DNA of 64,000 bases, taken from the NCBI GenBank assembly GCA_937958475.1, contig CALFXR010000221.1, positions 6,012-70,011 on the forward strand, given 5' to 3'. This stretch comes from an uncultured Mesorhizobium sp. Its GTDB lineage: Bacteria > Pseudomonadota > Alphaproteobacteria > Rhizobiales > Rhizobiaceae. Positions 8,182-16,774 of this stretch are shown in pieces (the first letter of the stretch is position 1; each line of letters begins with the position of its first letter). The position numbers and the translations under genes are program-made. Under the pieces are notes generated by a model. It did not search any database, was not told the DNA's origin, and saw only the letters and a list, made by a program, of their open reading frames with translations.

Positions 8182-9468
8182 ATGGCACGCGCGCTCGGGC
8201 TCGATTTCGGCACGACAAACACCGTCCTGGCGCTCGCGGACGCCGGCGGCGGCACGCATTCGCTGGCCTTCGAGAGCAGCGCCGGCACGAGCGAATCCAT
8301 GCGCACGGCACTGTCCTTCATGAAGGGCGCCGTCGGCGGCCCTCTCGACGTCGAGGCCGGACAGGCGGCGATCCGCCTGTTCATCGACAATCCGGGCGAC
8401 TGCCGCTTTCTCCAGTCGATCAAGACCTTCGCCGCGAGCGCTGCGTTCCAGGCCACGCAGGTCTTCGCCCGCCGCAACACCTTCGAGGACCTGATGGAGG
8501 TCTTCCTGCGACGCCTGCAGACCTATGCCGGCGATGGCTGGCCGAGCGAAATCTCGCAACTGGTGGTAGGTCGGCCCGTCCGCTTCGCCGGGGCGAACCC
8601 CGACGAGCGGCTGGCGATGGAGCGCTACGGGACGGCCCTGGCCCGCTTCGGCTTCCCCGCCGTTCACTACGTCTACGAGCCGGTCGCGGCGGCCTACTGG
8701 TTCGCGCAGACGCTTTCCCACGACGCGACCGTGCTGGTGGCCGACTTCGGCGGCGGCACCACCGATTATTCACTGATCCGCTTCGAGCGACACGCCGGCA
8801 TCTTGCGAGCCGTCCCGATCGGCCATTCCGGCGTTGGAATAGCCGGCGACCATTTCGACTACCGCATGATCGACAATCTCGTCGCGCCGGCGATCGGCAA
8901 GGGCAGCAAGTTCAAGAGTTTCGACAAGCTGCTCGACCTGCCGGCCAGCTATTTCGCCAGCTTCGGACGCTGGAACCAGCTATCGATCTTCAAGACGACG
9001 CGCGAGTTCTCCGATCTGAAGTCGCTGGTGCGCGTCGCCACCGAGCCTGAGAAGCTGAAACTGTTCGTCGACCTGATCGACTACGACGAAGGTTATCCGC
9101 TCTATCAGGCGATCTCGGCGACGAAGATGGCGCTATCGCAGGCCGACGAGGCGGAATTTTCCTTCCCGCCGCTGGGCAAGGCCGGTCGCAAGACCGTACG
9201 CCGGGCCGACTTCGAAGCCTGGATTGCCGAGGACCTCAGCCGCATCGAGGACGCGCTCGAGGAGGTGCTGCAATCGACGAACACGCACGCTTCGGCAATC
9301 GACAAGGTCTTCCTCACCGGTGGCAGTTCCTTCGTGCCCGCCGTGCGCGGTATCTTCACGCGGCGCTTCGACGCCGGTCGCATCGAGAGCGGCGGCGAGC
9401 TGCTGTCGATCGCGCACGGCCTGGCGCTGATCGGCGAGAGCGACGACGTGGAGCGCTGGGCGGCCTGA
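8182..9468 (+). CDS. Hsp70 family protein (YegD-like ATPase)
   Basis: 428 residues forming an actin/Hsp70-type ATPase fold without the usual substrate-binding domain. Seen: phosphate-1 loop GLDFGTTNTVLALAD at the N terminus, phosphate-2 loop VADFGGGTTDYSLIRFE at about residues 188-205, connecting motif VYEPVAAAYWFAQ, and the adenosine motif VFLTGGSSFVPAVR. The length and the missing C-terminal domain match E. coli YegD-type proteins, whose clients are not well defined. AGGAAGG precedes the start at 8182; upstream sequence in the same frame has no similarity. Confidence 0.88.
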   Translation: MARALGLDFGTTNTVLALADAGGGTHSLAFESSAGTSESMRTALSFMKGAVGGPLDVEAGQAAIRLFIDNPGDCRFLQSIKTFAASAAFQATQVFARRNTFEDLMEVFLRRLQTYAGDGWPSEISQLVVGRPVRFAGANPDERLAMERYGTALARFGFPAVHYVYEPVAAAYWFAQTLSHDATVLVADFGGGTTDYSLIRFERHAGILRAVPIGHSGVGIAGDHFDYRMIDNLVAPAIGKGSKFKSFDKLLDLPASYFASFGRWNQLSIFKTTREFSDLKSLVRVATEPEKLKLFVDLIDYDEGYPLYQAISATKMALSQADEAEFSFPPLGKAGRKTVRRADFEAWIAEDLSRIEDALEEVLQSTNTHASAIDKVFLTGGSSFVPAVRGIFTRRFDAGRIESGGELLSIAHGLALIGESDDVERWAA

Positions 9469-9558
9469 GAGGCGCACGCCGGCCCTCGCTCGCTCTGGCC
9501 GTTGTCGCCGTCCTGTGCGAGGGAGAAGCGGCGACAGGTCGTCGCAAGGGGGGTGGAC

Positions 9559-10872
9559 ATGGCGCAGCCAATGCAGCGCGAACGCATCCAGTACGTAGTC
9601 GAAGGCGGCGCTCGCCTCTCGGGAGAAATCGAACCCTCCGGCAACAAGAACGCAGCGTTGCCGATCGTGGCGGCCGCTCTGCTCACCTCGGAACCCGTCG
9701 AACTCTCCAACGTGCCGCGTATCCGCGACGTGGAGGCGCTGGTCGAGCTGATCCGAACCGTCGGCGCCGAGGCCACATGGACCGGGCGCAACAGCCTGCG
9801 GATCGAGGCGCGCGAACTGCGGCCGGCCGATCTCGACCCGGCACTCTGCGCTCGCATCCGCGCCTCGATCCTGCTGGCCGGCCCGATGCTTGCCCGATGC
9901 GGGGAGTTGACCCTGCCGCCGCCGGGCGGCGACGTGATCGGGCGACGGCGCGTCGACACGCACTTCCTCGTCCTGCAGCAGCTCGGTGCCCAGATCGAGG
10001 CCGACGACGTCTATCGTTTTCGCACGAAGGGGCTGAGAGGTGCCGACGTCTTCTTCGACGAACCATCGGTGACCGCCACCGAGAATGCGCTCTGCGCCGC
10101 GGTGGCCGCCGAGGGCGTCACGATCCTGCGCAATTGCGCCTCGGAGCCGCATGTACAGGACCTCGCCCGTTTCCTGATCTCCATCGGCGCGGAGATCGAG
10201 GGCATCGGGACCAACACCATGACGGTACGCGGCGGTCGTCTGCTTTCCGGCGCCAGCCATCGTATCGGGCCGGACCATATCGAGGTCGCCTCCCTGATCG
10301 GCCTTGCCGCGGTGACCCGATCGGCGATCACCATCCGCCACGCCGGCGTGGAACACCTGCGTTCCACCCTGATGAATTTCGAGCGTCTCGGCATCCGCTG
10401 CCATGTCGAAGGCGACGACGTGGTGGTCCCCGCCAACCAGGAGATGCACGTCCAGGCCGATTTCGGCGGTCATGTGCCCAAGATCGAGGATCAGCCATGG
10501 CCGGCCTTTCCTGCCGACGCCATGTCGATCGCCATCGTCACGGCGACGCAGTGCGAGGGTATGGTCCTTCTCTTCGAGAAGATGTTCGAAAGCCGCATGT
10601 TCTTCGTCGACAAGCTCATCTCGATGGGCGCGCGAATCGTGCTGTGCGATCCTCATCGGGTCGTCGTCTCCGGTCCGGCAAGATTGCGCGGCGCCCGCGT
10701 GGAAAGCCCCGACATCCGCGCCGGCATGGCCATGCTGATCGCTGCGCTTTGCGCCGAGGGAACGAGCGTCATCGAGAATGCCCAGCAGATCGAGCGCGGC
10801 TACGAACGCATCGACGAGCGCCTCAACGCGCTCGGGGCGCGGATCACCCGCATTCCGCCACGGGAGAGATGA
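9559..10872 (+). CDS. UDP-GlcNAc 1-carboxyvinyltransferase-like protein, Asp at catalytic Cys position
   Basis: 437 residues of the EPSP synthase/MurA fold. MurA transfers enolpyruvate from PEP to UDP-GlcNAc, the first committed step of peptidoglycan synthesis. Conserved: SGNKNAALP (Lys30, Asn31), RASILLAGPMLAR, PADAMSIA (Asp of the active site) and DIRAG near the C terminus. The loop that normally reads PGGCxIGxRPVD reads PGGD125VIGRRRVD, so the catalytic Cys is Asp. The same exchange occurs in mycobacterial and chlamydial MurA and gives insensitivity to fosfomycin (family knowledge). A run AAGGGGGG just before 9559 fixes the start. Rhizobia normally have a Cys-type MurA as well, so this may be a paralog. 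Confidence 0.85.
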   Translation: MAQPMQRERIQYVVEGGARLSGEIEPSGNKNAALPIVAAALLTSEPVELSNVPRIRDVEALVELIRTVGAEATWTGRNSLRIEARELRPADLDPALCARIRASILLAGPMLARCGELTLPPPGGDVIGRRRVDTHFLVLQQLGAQIEADDVYRFRTKGLRGADVFFDEPSVTATENALCAAVAAEGVTILRNCASEPHVQDLARFLISIGAEIEGIGTNTMTVRGGRLLSGASHRIGPDHIEVASLIGLAAVTRSAITIRHAGVEHLRSTLMNFERLGIRCHVEGDDVVVPANQEMHVQADFGGHVPKIEDQPWPAFPADAMSIAIVTATQCEGMVLLFEKMFESRMFFVDKLISMGARIVLCDPHRVVVSGPARLRGARVESPDIRAGMAMLIAALCAEGTSVIENAQQIERGYERIDERLNALGARITRIPPRER

Positions 10873-10980
10873 GGCTTACCCAGCATCAACCGGCCTTGAT
10901 CGAGCCTCAAGATTTTTCGCTTGCTCGGGCCTGTGCGGATCGTCCATCTAGCGCCGGCACCGGGGTAGAGGGATTTTTCC

Positions 10981-12354
10981 GTGGCGCGCGATACGACCGA
11001 TTTCCGACCTGTCGAGACCATCGACGAGCTCGTCGCTCACCTCGCCGAAGGTAACAAGCCGCGCGAGAAATGGCGAATCGGCACGGAACACGAGAAGTTC
11101 CCCTTCTATGTCGACGGCCACGCGCCGGTTCCCTATGGCGGCGAGCGCGGCATCCGCGCCCTGCTCGAGGGCATGCAGCGCATCCTCGGCTGGGACCCGA
11201 TCATGGACGACGGGCGCATCATCGGCCTCGTCGAGCCCACCGGCCAGGGCGCGATCAGCCTGGAGCCCGGCGGTCAGTTCGAGCTGTCGGGCGCACCGTT
11301 GGAAACGATCCACCAGACCTGCCGCGAGGGAAATGCCCACCTCGCCCAGGTGCGCGAGATCGCCGAACCGCTCGGCATCCGCTTCCTCGGCCTCGGCGGC
11401 AGTCCGAAATGGACGCTCGCCGAAACGCCGAAGATGCCGAAGTCGCGCTACGAGATCATGACGCGCTACATGCCGAAGGTCGGCACGCACGGACTCGACA
11501 TGATGTACAGGACCTGCACGATCCAGGTGAACCTCGACTTCTCGTCGGAAGCCGACATGCGACGCAAGATGCAGGTGTCGCTGAAGCTGCAGCCGCTGGC
11601 GACGGCGCTGTTTGCCAATTCGCCGTTCACGGAAGGGCGTCCGAACGGTCTTCTGTCCTGGCGCGGCGAGATCTGGCGTGACACCGACAACCAGCGAGCC
11701 GGACTGCTGCCCTTCTGCTTCTCGCCGGACTTCGGCTTTGCCGACTATGTCGAGTGGGCGCTCGACGTGCCGATGTACTTCGTCATCCGCGACGGCAGGT
11801 ACCACGACTGCACCCACGTCACCTTCCGCCAATTCATGGACGGTGCGCTGCGCAATTCGGTACCCGACGGACTGCCCACCATGGGCGACTGGGCAAACCA
11901 CCTGTCGACGCTGTTTCCCGACGTACGCCTGAAGCGTTTTCTCGAGATGCGCGGCGCCGACGGCGGGCCGTGGCGGCGCATCTGCGCGCTGCCGGCCTTC
12001 TGGGTCGGCTTGCTCTACGACGACGCCGCGCTCGACGCGGCCGAGGCGCTGACCGCCAGCTGGAGGTTCGAAGACGTCCGCGCCATGCGCGACGCTGTTC
12101 CCCGCGAGGCGCTTGGCATGAAGTTCGGTGCCGGCACGCTGCGTGACATCGCCCGCGAGGTTCTTGCGATTTCGCGGCTGGGCCTGCACAACCGCGGCCG
12201 CAAGAACCGCGACGGCTACGACGAATCCGGCTTCATCGCCCCCCTCGACGAAGTCGTGGCGCGGGGCACGACCAGCGCCGAGGAGATGCTCGCCGCCTAC
12301 CATACGCGTTGGGGCGACTCGATCGAGCCGGCGTTCCTAGAATACGCTTACTGA
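10981..12354 (+). CDS. gshA: Glutamate-cysteine ligase, alphaproteobacterial/plant type
   Basis: A 457-residue enzyme that joins L-glutamate and L-cysteine with ATP, the first step of glutathione synthesis. It matches the plant/alphaproteobacterial GCL class: WRIGTEHEKFPF near the N terminus, ISLEPGGQFELSGAP, MMYRTCTIQVNLDF, ANSPFTEGRPNG, and FRQFMDGAL. Starts with GTG at 10981. It follows the MurA-like gene by 108 bp, so it may have its own promoter. Confidence 0.95.
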   Translation: MARDTTDFRPVETIDELVAHLAEGNKPREKWRIGTEHEKFPFYVDGHAPVPYGGERGIRALLEGMQRILGWDPIMDDGRIIGLVEPTGQGAISLEPGGQFELSGAPLETIHQTCREGNAHLAQVREIAEPLGIRFLGLGGSPKWTLAETPKMPKSRYEIMTRYMPKVGTHGLDMMYRTCTIQVNLDFSSEADMRRKMQVSLKLQPLATALFANSPFTEGRPNGLLSWRGEIWRDTDNQRAGLLPFCFSPDFGFADYVEWALDVPMYFVIRDGRYHDCTHVTFRQFMDGALRNSVPDGLPTMGDWANHLSTLFPDVRLKRFLEMRGADGGPWRRICALPAFWVGLLYDDAALDAAEALTASWRFEDVRAMRDAVPREALGMKFGAGTLRDIAREVLAISRLGLHNRGRKNRDGYDESGFIAPLDEVVARGTTSAEEMLAAYHTRWGDSIEPAFLEYAY

Positions 12355-12662
12355 GGCGGCGCGCTGAAACCTTGGGCCAGGAAAGAAATCGTCCCTGTCC
12401 CGTGCTCATTGCCGGCACAAATGAAGAGTAGACCCACTCAGGGTGTTGGATACAGCGACGTTGCGCGCAAAAAGCCATCGCCACTGCCGCCGGAACTTGC
12501 CGCCGCGGCGTGGGGACGTGTCGCCCTGCTAAAATCTTCAGCGCTCGAGCTTGGTGCCGCGAAAAGCGCTTAACCGCGCGGTGCCGCGACAGCCTGCCAC
12601 ACTTCTCTAAGTGAGTGATCAATCACTAGTATGGCGCGAAAAGGTCGCGCCGGAGAACAGAC
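12355..12662. other. Noncoding interval (308 bp) between gshA and the membrane-protein operon
   Basis: No credible gene. Most of the interval is featureless mixed-composition sequence. The only clear element is the palindrome at 12610-12627 (listed separately), 35 bp before the next start codon. Confidence 0.6.
12610..12627. promoter_or_regulatory. Operator-like palindrome, probably for the TetR regulator downstream
   Basis: AGTGAGTGATCAATCACT is an 18-bp near-perfect palindrome: AGTGA-n-TGATCA-n-TCACT, with only one non-matching pair. It lies 35 bp before the first gene of a three-gene unit whose last gene is a TetR-family regulator. Such size, symmetry and position are typical of TetR autoregulation (family knowledge); binding is inferred. 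Confidence 0.65.
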
Positions 12663-13067
12663 ATGCCACGTTCTCGCCTCACCGGGGTACTCTCCGCTGC
12701 GGCAGCCGTCTTCGGGCTGCTGACAGTGGCGTCGGGCGGAATGGCGCTGTTTGGAAGCGGCGTGACGCGGGAAGCCTACGGTTCCGTCGTACCGTTTGTC
12801 CTCTGGTTCAATTTCCTCTCGGGGTTCGCGTATCTGCTAGCCGCCTATGGCCTGTATGCGGGCCGGGGGTGGGGTGGCGCGGTTGCGGTCTTCATCGCGA
12901 CGACAACGGTGCTGGTCTTCCTGGCGTTCGGAGTGTCGATCGCCCTTGGCGTTCCTTTTGAGATGCGCACGGTCGCCGCAATGTCAATCCGATCCGCGTT
13001 CTGGCTCGGCGTCGCCTTGTACACCATGACGGGCCGATCGGAGCATGCGACCCCGCCCAGGAGATAA
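12663..13067 (+). CDS. Small membrane protein of unknown function
   Basis: 134 residues, about four hydrophobic segments (residues 6-30, 43-66, 72-95 and 102-121), Arg-rich C-terminal tail. No family recognised. First gene of a unit: its TAA stop is one base before the ATG of the next membrane protein, so the two are likely translationally coupled. A palindrome upstream points to control by the TetR regulator at the end of the unit. The GC content is visibly lower than in the flanking housekeeping genes. Confidence 0.7.
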   Translation: MPRSRLTGVLSAAAAVFGLLTVASGGMALFGSGVTREAYGSVVPFVLWFNFLSGFAYLLAAYGLYAGRGWGGAVAVFIATTTVLVFLAFGVSIALGVPFEMRTVAAMSIRSAFWLGVALYTMTGRSEHATPPRR

Positions 13068-13068
13068 A

Positions 13069-13482
13069 ATGGAATTTGGTCGTAAGAATATCTCGGTGGG
13101 TCTCTTCGCCATGGCATTCTTCATGGCATACGGATTCGTGCTCGTTTACCTCCGAGACTTCGCACCGGGCAACGAGGATTGGATCACGGGTTACGCGGTT
13201 CATCCGCACTTCGAGGCCCGCCTCGCCCATGTCCACGGCAACTTGTTCGCGTTACTCAACATCCTGTTCGGCTACCTGATTCTCAAACTACCTATCAGAG
13301 GCAGCCTCGCTCGGTGGTCGTCGTGGCTTGCGCTCGCTGGTTTGCTCATGCCGCTTGGCATCTTGGGCGAGGTCTATCTTGCCACGCCGCCTTGGCCGGT
13401 CCTCATAGGCGCAGCCGCGATGCTGATTTCGGCGGTTGTCTTGGCGACCGCCACGCTCCGCCGCGATTATTCTGCGAGGTAG
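13069..13482 (+). CDS. Small membrane protein of unknown function
   Basis: 137 residues with about four hydrophobic helices. HPHFEARLAHVHGNLFALLNILFG places several His residues in or next to a membrane segment, which could hold a metal or haem, but this is only suggestive. AGGAGA stands five bases before the ATG, inside the end of the preceding gene. The coupled arrangement suggests the two proteins act together, perhaps as a small membrane complex. The regulator gene starts within a few bases of its stop. Confidence 0.7.
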   Translation: MEFGRKNISVGLFAMAFFMAYGFVLVYLRDFAPGNEDWITGYAVHPHFEARLAHVHGNLFALLNILFGYLILKLPIRGSLARWSSWLALAGLLMPLGILGEVYLATPPWPVLIGAAAMLISAVVLATATLRRDYSAR

Positions 13483-13486
13483 CGGT

Positions 13487-14191
13487 TTGACGGCACATCG
13501 GGAACCACCCAGCGCGGATCTGCTAGCCAAAAAGGTGCGAACCCGACTTCCGGCAACTGAGAGGAAGGCGCAGATCGTCGAAATGACGCTCCGGCTCGCG
13601 GCCGAGTTGGGACCGGGCGCCGTAACCACCGAACGGATAGCCGAGCGGCTCGGCATCAGTCAGCCTGCGATATTTCGGCACTTCCCGCGTAAGGAAGTGG
13701 TCTGGTTGGCAGCCGCAACCCTGCTCGGCGAGGAAATGACTAGGGCCTGGAATGCGGTCCAGAGCGAACTGCCCGCGGAACGTCGCCTGCGCGCCATGGC
13801 CCTCGCCCACCTTGCCTATATCGAAGGAACGCCGGGACTATTGGCAATCCTGTTTTCGCGTGAACTGCATATCGAAAACGAGGCGTTGAGAACGGGCTTG
13901 GCGGAAAACCAGAAACGATTCCAGGCAAGGTTGGCAGGTATTGTGCAGGAGGGAATAGAAGACGGGCGATTCCCCCGACACCTCGATCCGTCAGATGCCG
14001 CCTTTCTCGTAATCGCCGTTGTCCAGTCTCTGGCGATGCGCTGGTCACTGTCCGCCAAACGCTTCTCACTGATCGCAGAAGGCGAGCGGCTGCTTGATGC
14101 ACTAATCGGAGGATTTTGTCCGGCAGGCGAAGCTTCAGAGACTGGTTCGCTGAATAGTGTTCGCCTTTCCGAAACCGGTATCAGCGACTGA
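13487..14191 (+). CDS. TetR/AcrR family transcriptional regulator
   Basis: About 234 residues. The N-terminal helix-turn-helix reads AVTTERIAERLGISQPAIFRHFPRKE, typical of TetR proteins; the C-terminal helical part would bind ligand and dimerise. The TTG at 13487 is chosen because GAGG stands just before it and it begins a few bases after the preceding stop; the frame is open further upstream, so the start is uncertain. As the last gene of the unit it probably represses the two membrane genes and itself through the palindrome at 12610-12627. Confidence 0.82.
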   Translation: MTAHREPPSADLLAKKVRTRLPATERKAQIVEMTLRLAAELGPGAVTTERIAERLGISQPAIFRHFPRKEVVWLAAATLLGEEMTRAWNAVQSELPAERRLRAMALAHLAYIEGTPGLLAILFSRELHIENEALRTGLAENQKRFQARLAGIVQEGIEDGRFPRHLDPSDAAFLVIAVVQSLAMRWSLSAKRFSLIAEGERLLDALIGGFCPAGEASETGSLNSVRLSETGISD

Positions 14192-14353
14192 TTTGGGTCC
14201 TTGGGCAGGGCAAGTTCCACCAGACTGAACCCGCTCCGTTCAATCCGGTGGAGCTTTCGCCGACGCGGCGGCACGACGCGCCGGGCACCCCTTCATCGCG
14301 TTCGCGAAACGTCATACGTTAGTCCTCCGCTCTTCATGCGCCGGAGGTTCACG

Positions 14354-15214
14354 ATGCCCACCCTGTTCGACCTGCTCAACTCGCAGAACGGCGCCGCCAT
14401 GCAGGCGCTTGCGCAACAGTTCAACCTCTCGCAGCAGCAGACCCAGTCCGCGCTCGAGGCGCTGCTTCCGGCCTTCAGCCATGGCCTCAAGCGCAACGCC
14501 GCCGATCCGTACGGCATCGGCGCCTTCCTCTCTGCGCTCTCGACCGGCCAGCACGCGCAGTATTTCGACAATCCGATGGCGGCGTTCTCGCCGCAGGGGA
14601 CGGCTGAGGGCAACGGCATCCTCGGCCATCTGTTCGGTTCGAAGGATCTGTCGCGCGCCGTCGCCGCCCAAGCAGCACAGGCGACCGGTATCGGCCAGCA
14701 GGTCCTGCAGCAGATGCTGCCGGCAATCGCTGCCATGCTGATGGGCGGCATGTTCAAGCAGTCGGCGCAGCCGGCGCAGGCTTCGGGCTTGGGCGCAAAT
14801 CCGCTCCAGCAGATCTTCGAGCAGATGATGCGCCAGGGCGGCGGCTTCGGCATGCCGCAGGCAGCACCCCGGCAAGAACCTGCCGACCCCTTCGACAACC
14901 CATTCGGCAAGGCGCTGCGCGACATGTTCGGCGGCGGTGCCGCCGCGCAGCCCGAGCCGCGGCAGGCACCGGGCGGCTTCGGCGACAATCCTTGGGGCGA
15001 GATGTTCGAGGAGATGATGCGCGGCGGCCGGCCTGCGGCGCCTGAGCCGGAACCGGCGAAGGCGCGGCGTAACCCGAGCGGTCGCGAACGCACGCCTTAC
15101 GACGACCTCTTCGGCGACATGTTCGAGACCGGCGCCAAGCAGCGCGACGATTACCAGAAGAACGTGGAGTCCGTATTCGATCAGTTCGTGAAGGGCATGG
15201 ATCGGCACCGCTGA
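14354..15214 (+). CDS. DUF937 domain protein
   Basis: 286 residues. The N terminus (MPTLFDLLNSQNGAAMQALA, then LSQQQTQSALEALLPAFSHGL) is a DUF937 domain as in YidB-like proteins. The C-terminal half is Gln/Pro/Gly/Met-rich, with three related segments of the form DNPFGKALRDMFGG, DNPWGEMFEEMMRGG and YDDLFGDMFETG, which look like degenerate tandem repeats. Function unknown. GGAGG at 14343-14347 fixes the start; the longer upstream frame is Arg-rich and not protein-like. Confidence 0.78.
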   Translation: MPTLFDLLNSQNGAAMQALAQQFNLSQQQTQSALEALLPAFSHGLKRNAADPYGIGAFLSALSTGQHAQYFDNPMAAFSPQGTAEGNGILGHLFGSKDLSRAVAAQAAQATGIGQQVLQQMLPAIAAMLMGGMFKQSAQPAQASGLGANPLQQIFEQMMRQGGGFGMPQAAPRQEPADPFDNPFGKALRDMFGGGAAAQPEPRQAPGGFGDNPWGEMFEEMMRGGRPAAPEPEPAKARRNPSGRERTPYDDLFGDMFETGAKQRDDYQKNVESVFDQFVKGMDRHR

Positions 15215-15233
15215 GCGGTCACTGCAAGGAAAA

Positions 15234-15263
15234 TGCCCGGCCTCGCGGGGAAGAGGCCGGGCA
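15234..15263. terminator. Intrinsic terminator between convergent DUF937 and DUF1127 genes
   Basis: Perfect 11-bp stem TGCCCGGCCTC / GAGGCCGGGCA with an eight-base loop. On the minus strand it is followed by TTTTCC, so it best serves the DUF1127 gene; it also lies just after the DUF937 stop. Confidence 0.75.
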
Positions 15264-15331
15264 ATTCGCGGGCGTGGCCGGAGGGGACCGGCGGATCGTG
15301 GGATTCGCCCGCGGGAGCAGGATCGGCGATC

Positions 15332-15619
15332 TCAGCAGATACGACGCGCCGCGTCCTCCGCGACACGCATGCGCTGGCGGGCGATTGCGCTGAGATGCAG
15401 GGTCGGATCCGACCCGAGCGGAAGCCCGACGGCGACGTGCAGATCCGACCGCACCAGGCCGATGTCGGAGAGTTCGGCATCGGACATCTCGCCGAGGCGC
15501 ATGAAGTCGCGGCGGTTCTTCCAGGCGCGATAGAAGCCGGAGAGCGCGTTTACGGCGCGAACGGCCCAGGCCTGGCGCGAGGCGGCGCGGAAAGCGGTGG
15601 TCTGTTCGAACGTCGACAT
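15332..15619 (-). CDS. DUF1127 domain protein
   Basis: 95 residues with a C-terminally extended YjiS-like DUF1127 motif: AWKNRRDFMRLGEMSDAELSDIGLVRSDL (Arg-rich helix, then the D-x-GL-x-RSD signature). In alphaproteobacteria these small Arg-rich proteins affect RNA turnover, phosphate, carbon and stress responses. The start MSTFEQ at 15619 has GGAG before it on the minus strand. It is divergent from a LysR gene that resembles VtlR/LsrB, regulators known to control DUF1127 genes in Brucella and Agrobacterium, so regulation by its neighbour is a reasonable inference. Confidence 0.82.
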   Translation of the reverse strand: MSTFEQTTAFRAASRQAWAVRAVNALSGFYRAWKNRRDFMRLGEMSDAELSDIGLVRSDLHVAVGLPLGSDPTLHLSAIARQRMRVAEDAARRIC

Positions 15620-15796
15620 TGGCGGGTCTCCTTTGGCTATGGGCAAACCAATTTCTTCCAGCCGCGCACTGGGAGGATGCGGCGGCCGGTGGTTTCGATG
15701 CCCTGTCGTGGACGCTCGTACTTTGTCTTCGGGCTATTGATTAGTCCAACGAATGTTTTTAATCTTTAGCATCAACATCCATGATGGATTGCCGTT

Positions 15797-16753
15797 ATGC
15801 GTGCGCCCCTCGACCTCGACCAGTTGCAGACTTTCGTCACCATCGCCGACACCGGCAGCTTCACGCGCGCCGCCGAGGAGGTGCATCGCACCCAGTCGGC
15901 CGTGTCGATGCAGATGCGCAGGTTGGAGGAGCGGGTCGGCAAGCCCCTCTTCGCGAAGGACGGCCGCACCAACCGGCTGACCGAGGAGGGCGACAAGTTG
16001 CTCGGCTACGCGCGTCGCATGATCCGCTTGAACCGCGAGACGCTGGCGGCCTTCGACGATTCCAGCCTGGAAGGACAGGTGCGCATCGGCACGCCGGACG
16101 ACTATGCGGATCGCTTCCTTCCCGAGATCATGGGTCGCTTCGCCCGCTCGAATCCGCGCGTCGAGCTTTCCGTCGTCTGCGAACCGACGATCAACCTCGC
16201 CGACCTGGTGCGCCGCGGTCAGCTCGACATCGCGCTGGTGACCCAATGCGAGGACGTCCGGCCGTCGGAGATCGTCCGCCACGAGCCGCTCCTGTGGGTG
16301 ACGTCGGCCAACCATTCGGTCCACGAAGAGGAGGTGCTGCCGATGGCCTTCGGGCGGCCGACCTGCCAGTGGCGCCGCTCGGCCTGCGACATGCTCGCCC
16401 ACACGAATCGGGAACACCGCATCCTGTTCACCAGTTGGTCGGCGACAGTCATCATCGCAGCGGTCCTTTCCGGCCTCGCGGTCTCCGTGCTGCCGGAATG
16501 CGCGCTCAGGCCCGGCATGCGGGTGCTCGGCGAGGTCGACGGCTTCGGCCAGTTGCCGGACATCAGGATCGGCATCCTGCGCGGCCATTCGAGCAAGGCC
16601 GACATCGTCGACGCGCTCGCTCGGCACATCACCGAGAGCCTGGACAACATCTCCGTGCCGTTGGCCGAAGACGCTGGCAGCTTCGACTTTGCCGCGCTCG
16701 GCGGTATCCGCAGCAAGCGCCTGAAGCCTGGCCACGTCATGGCCGGATGGTGA
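15797..16753 (+). CDS. LysR family regulator, VtlR/LsrB-like
   Basis: 318 residues. N-terminal winged HTH: LDLDQLQTFVTIADTGSFTRAAEEV followed by TQSAVSMQMRRLEERVGKPLF, very like rhizobial LsrB/VtlR. The C-terminal part is a periplasmic-binding-protein-like sensor. Cys residues at 128, 151, 190, 197 and 235 are notable because S. meliloti LsrB is reported to sense redox state through Cys. VtlR/LsrB proteins are reported to control virulence or symbiosis, an AbcR sRNA and small DUF1127 genes; here a DUF1127 gene is divergent. Family call firm, subfamily inferred. Confidence 0.85.
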   Translation: MRAPLDLDQLQTFVTIADTGSFTRAAEEVHRTQSAVSMQMRRLEERVGKPLFAKDGRTNRLTEEGDKLLGYARRMIRLNRETLAAFDDSSLEGQVRIGTPDDYADRFLPEIMGRFARSNPRVELSVVCEPTINLADLVRRGQLDIALVTQCEDVRPSEIVRHEPLLWVTSANHSVHEEEVLPMAFGRPTCQWRRSACDMLAHTNREHRILFTSWSATVIIAAVLSGLAVSVLPECALRPGMRVLGEVDGFGQLPDIRIGILRGHSSKADIVDALARHITESLDNISVPLAEDAGSFDFAALGGIRSKRLKPGHVMAGW

Positions 16754-16774
16754 AACCTCGCCAGCGGCGCGGCC

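Noticed and set aside
9133..10656. 507-codon open frame opposite the MurA-like gene
   Set aside because: Antisense shadow; the forward protein carries conserved motifs and a ribosome binding site.
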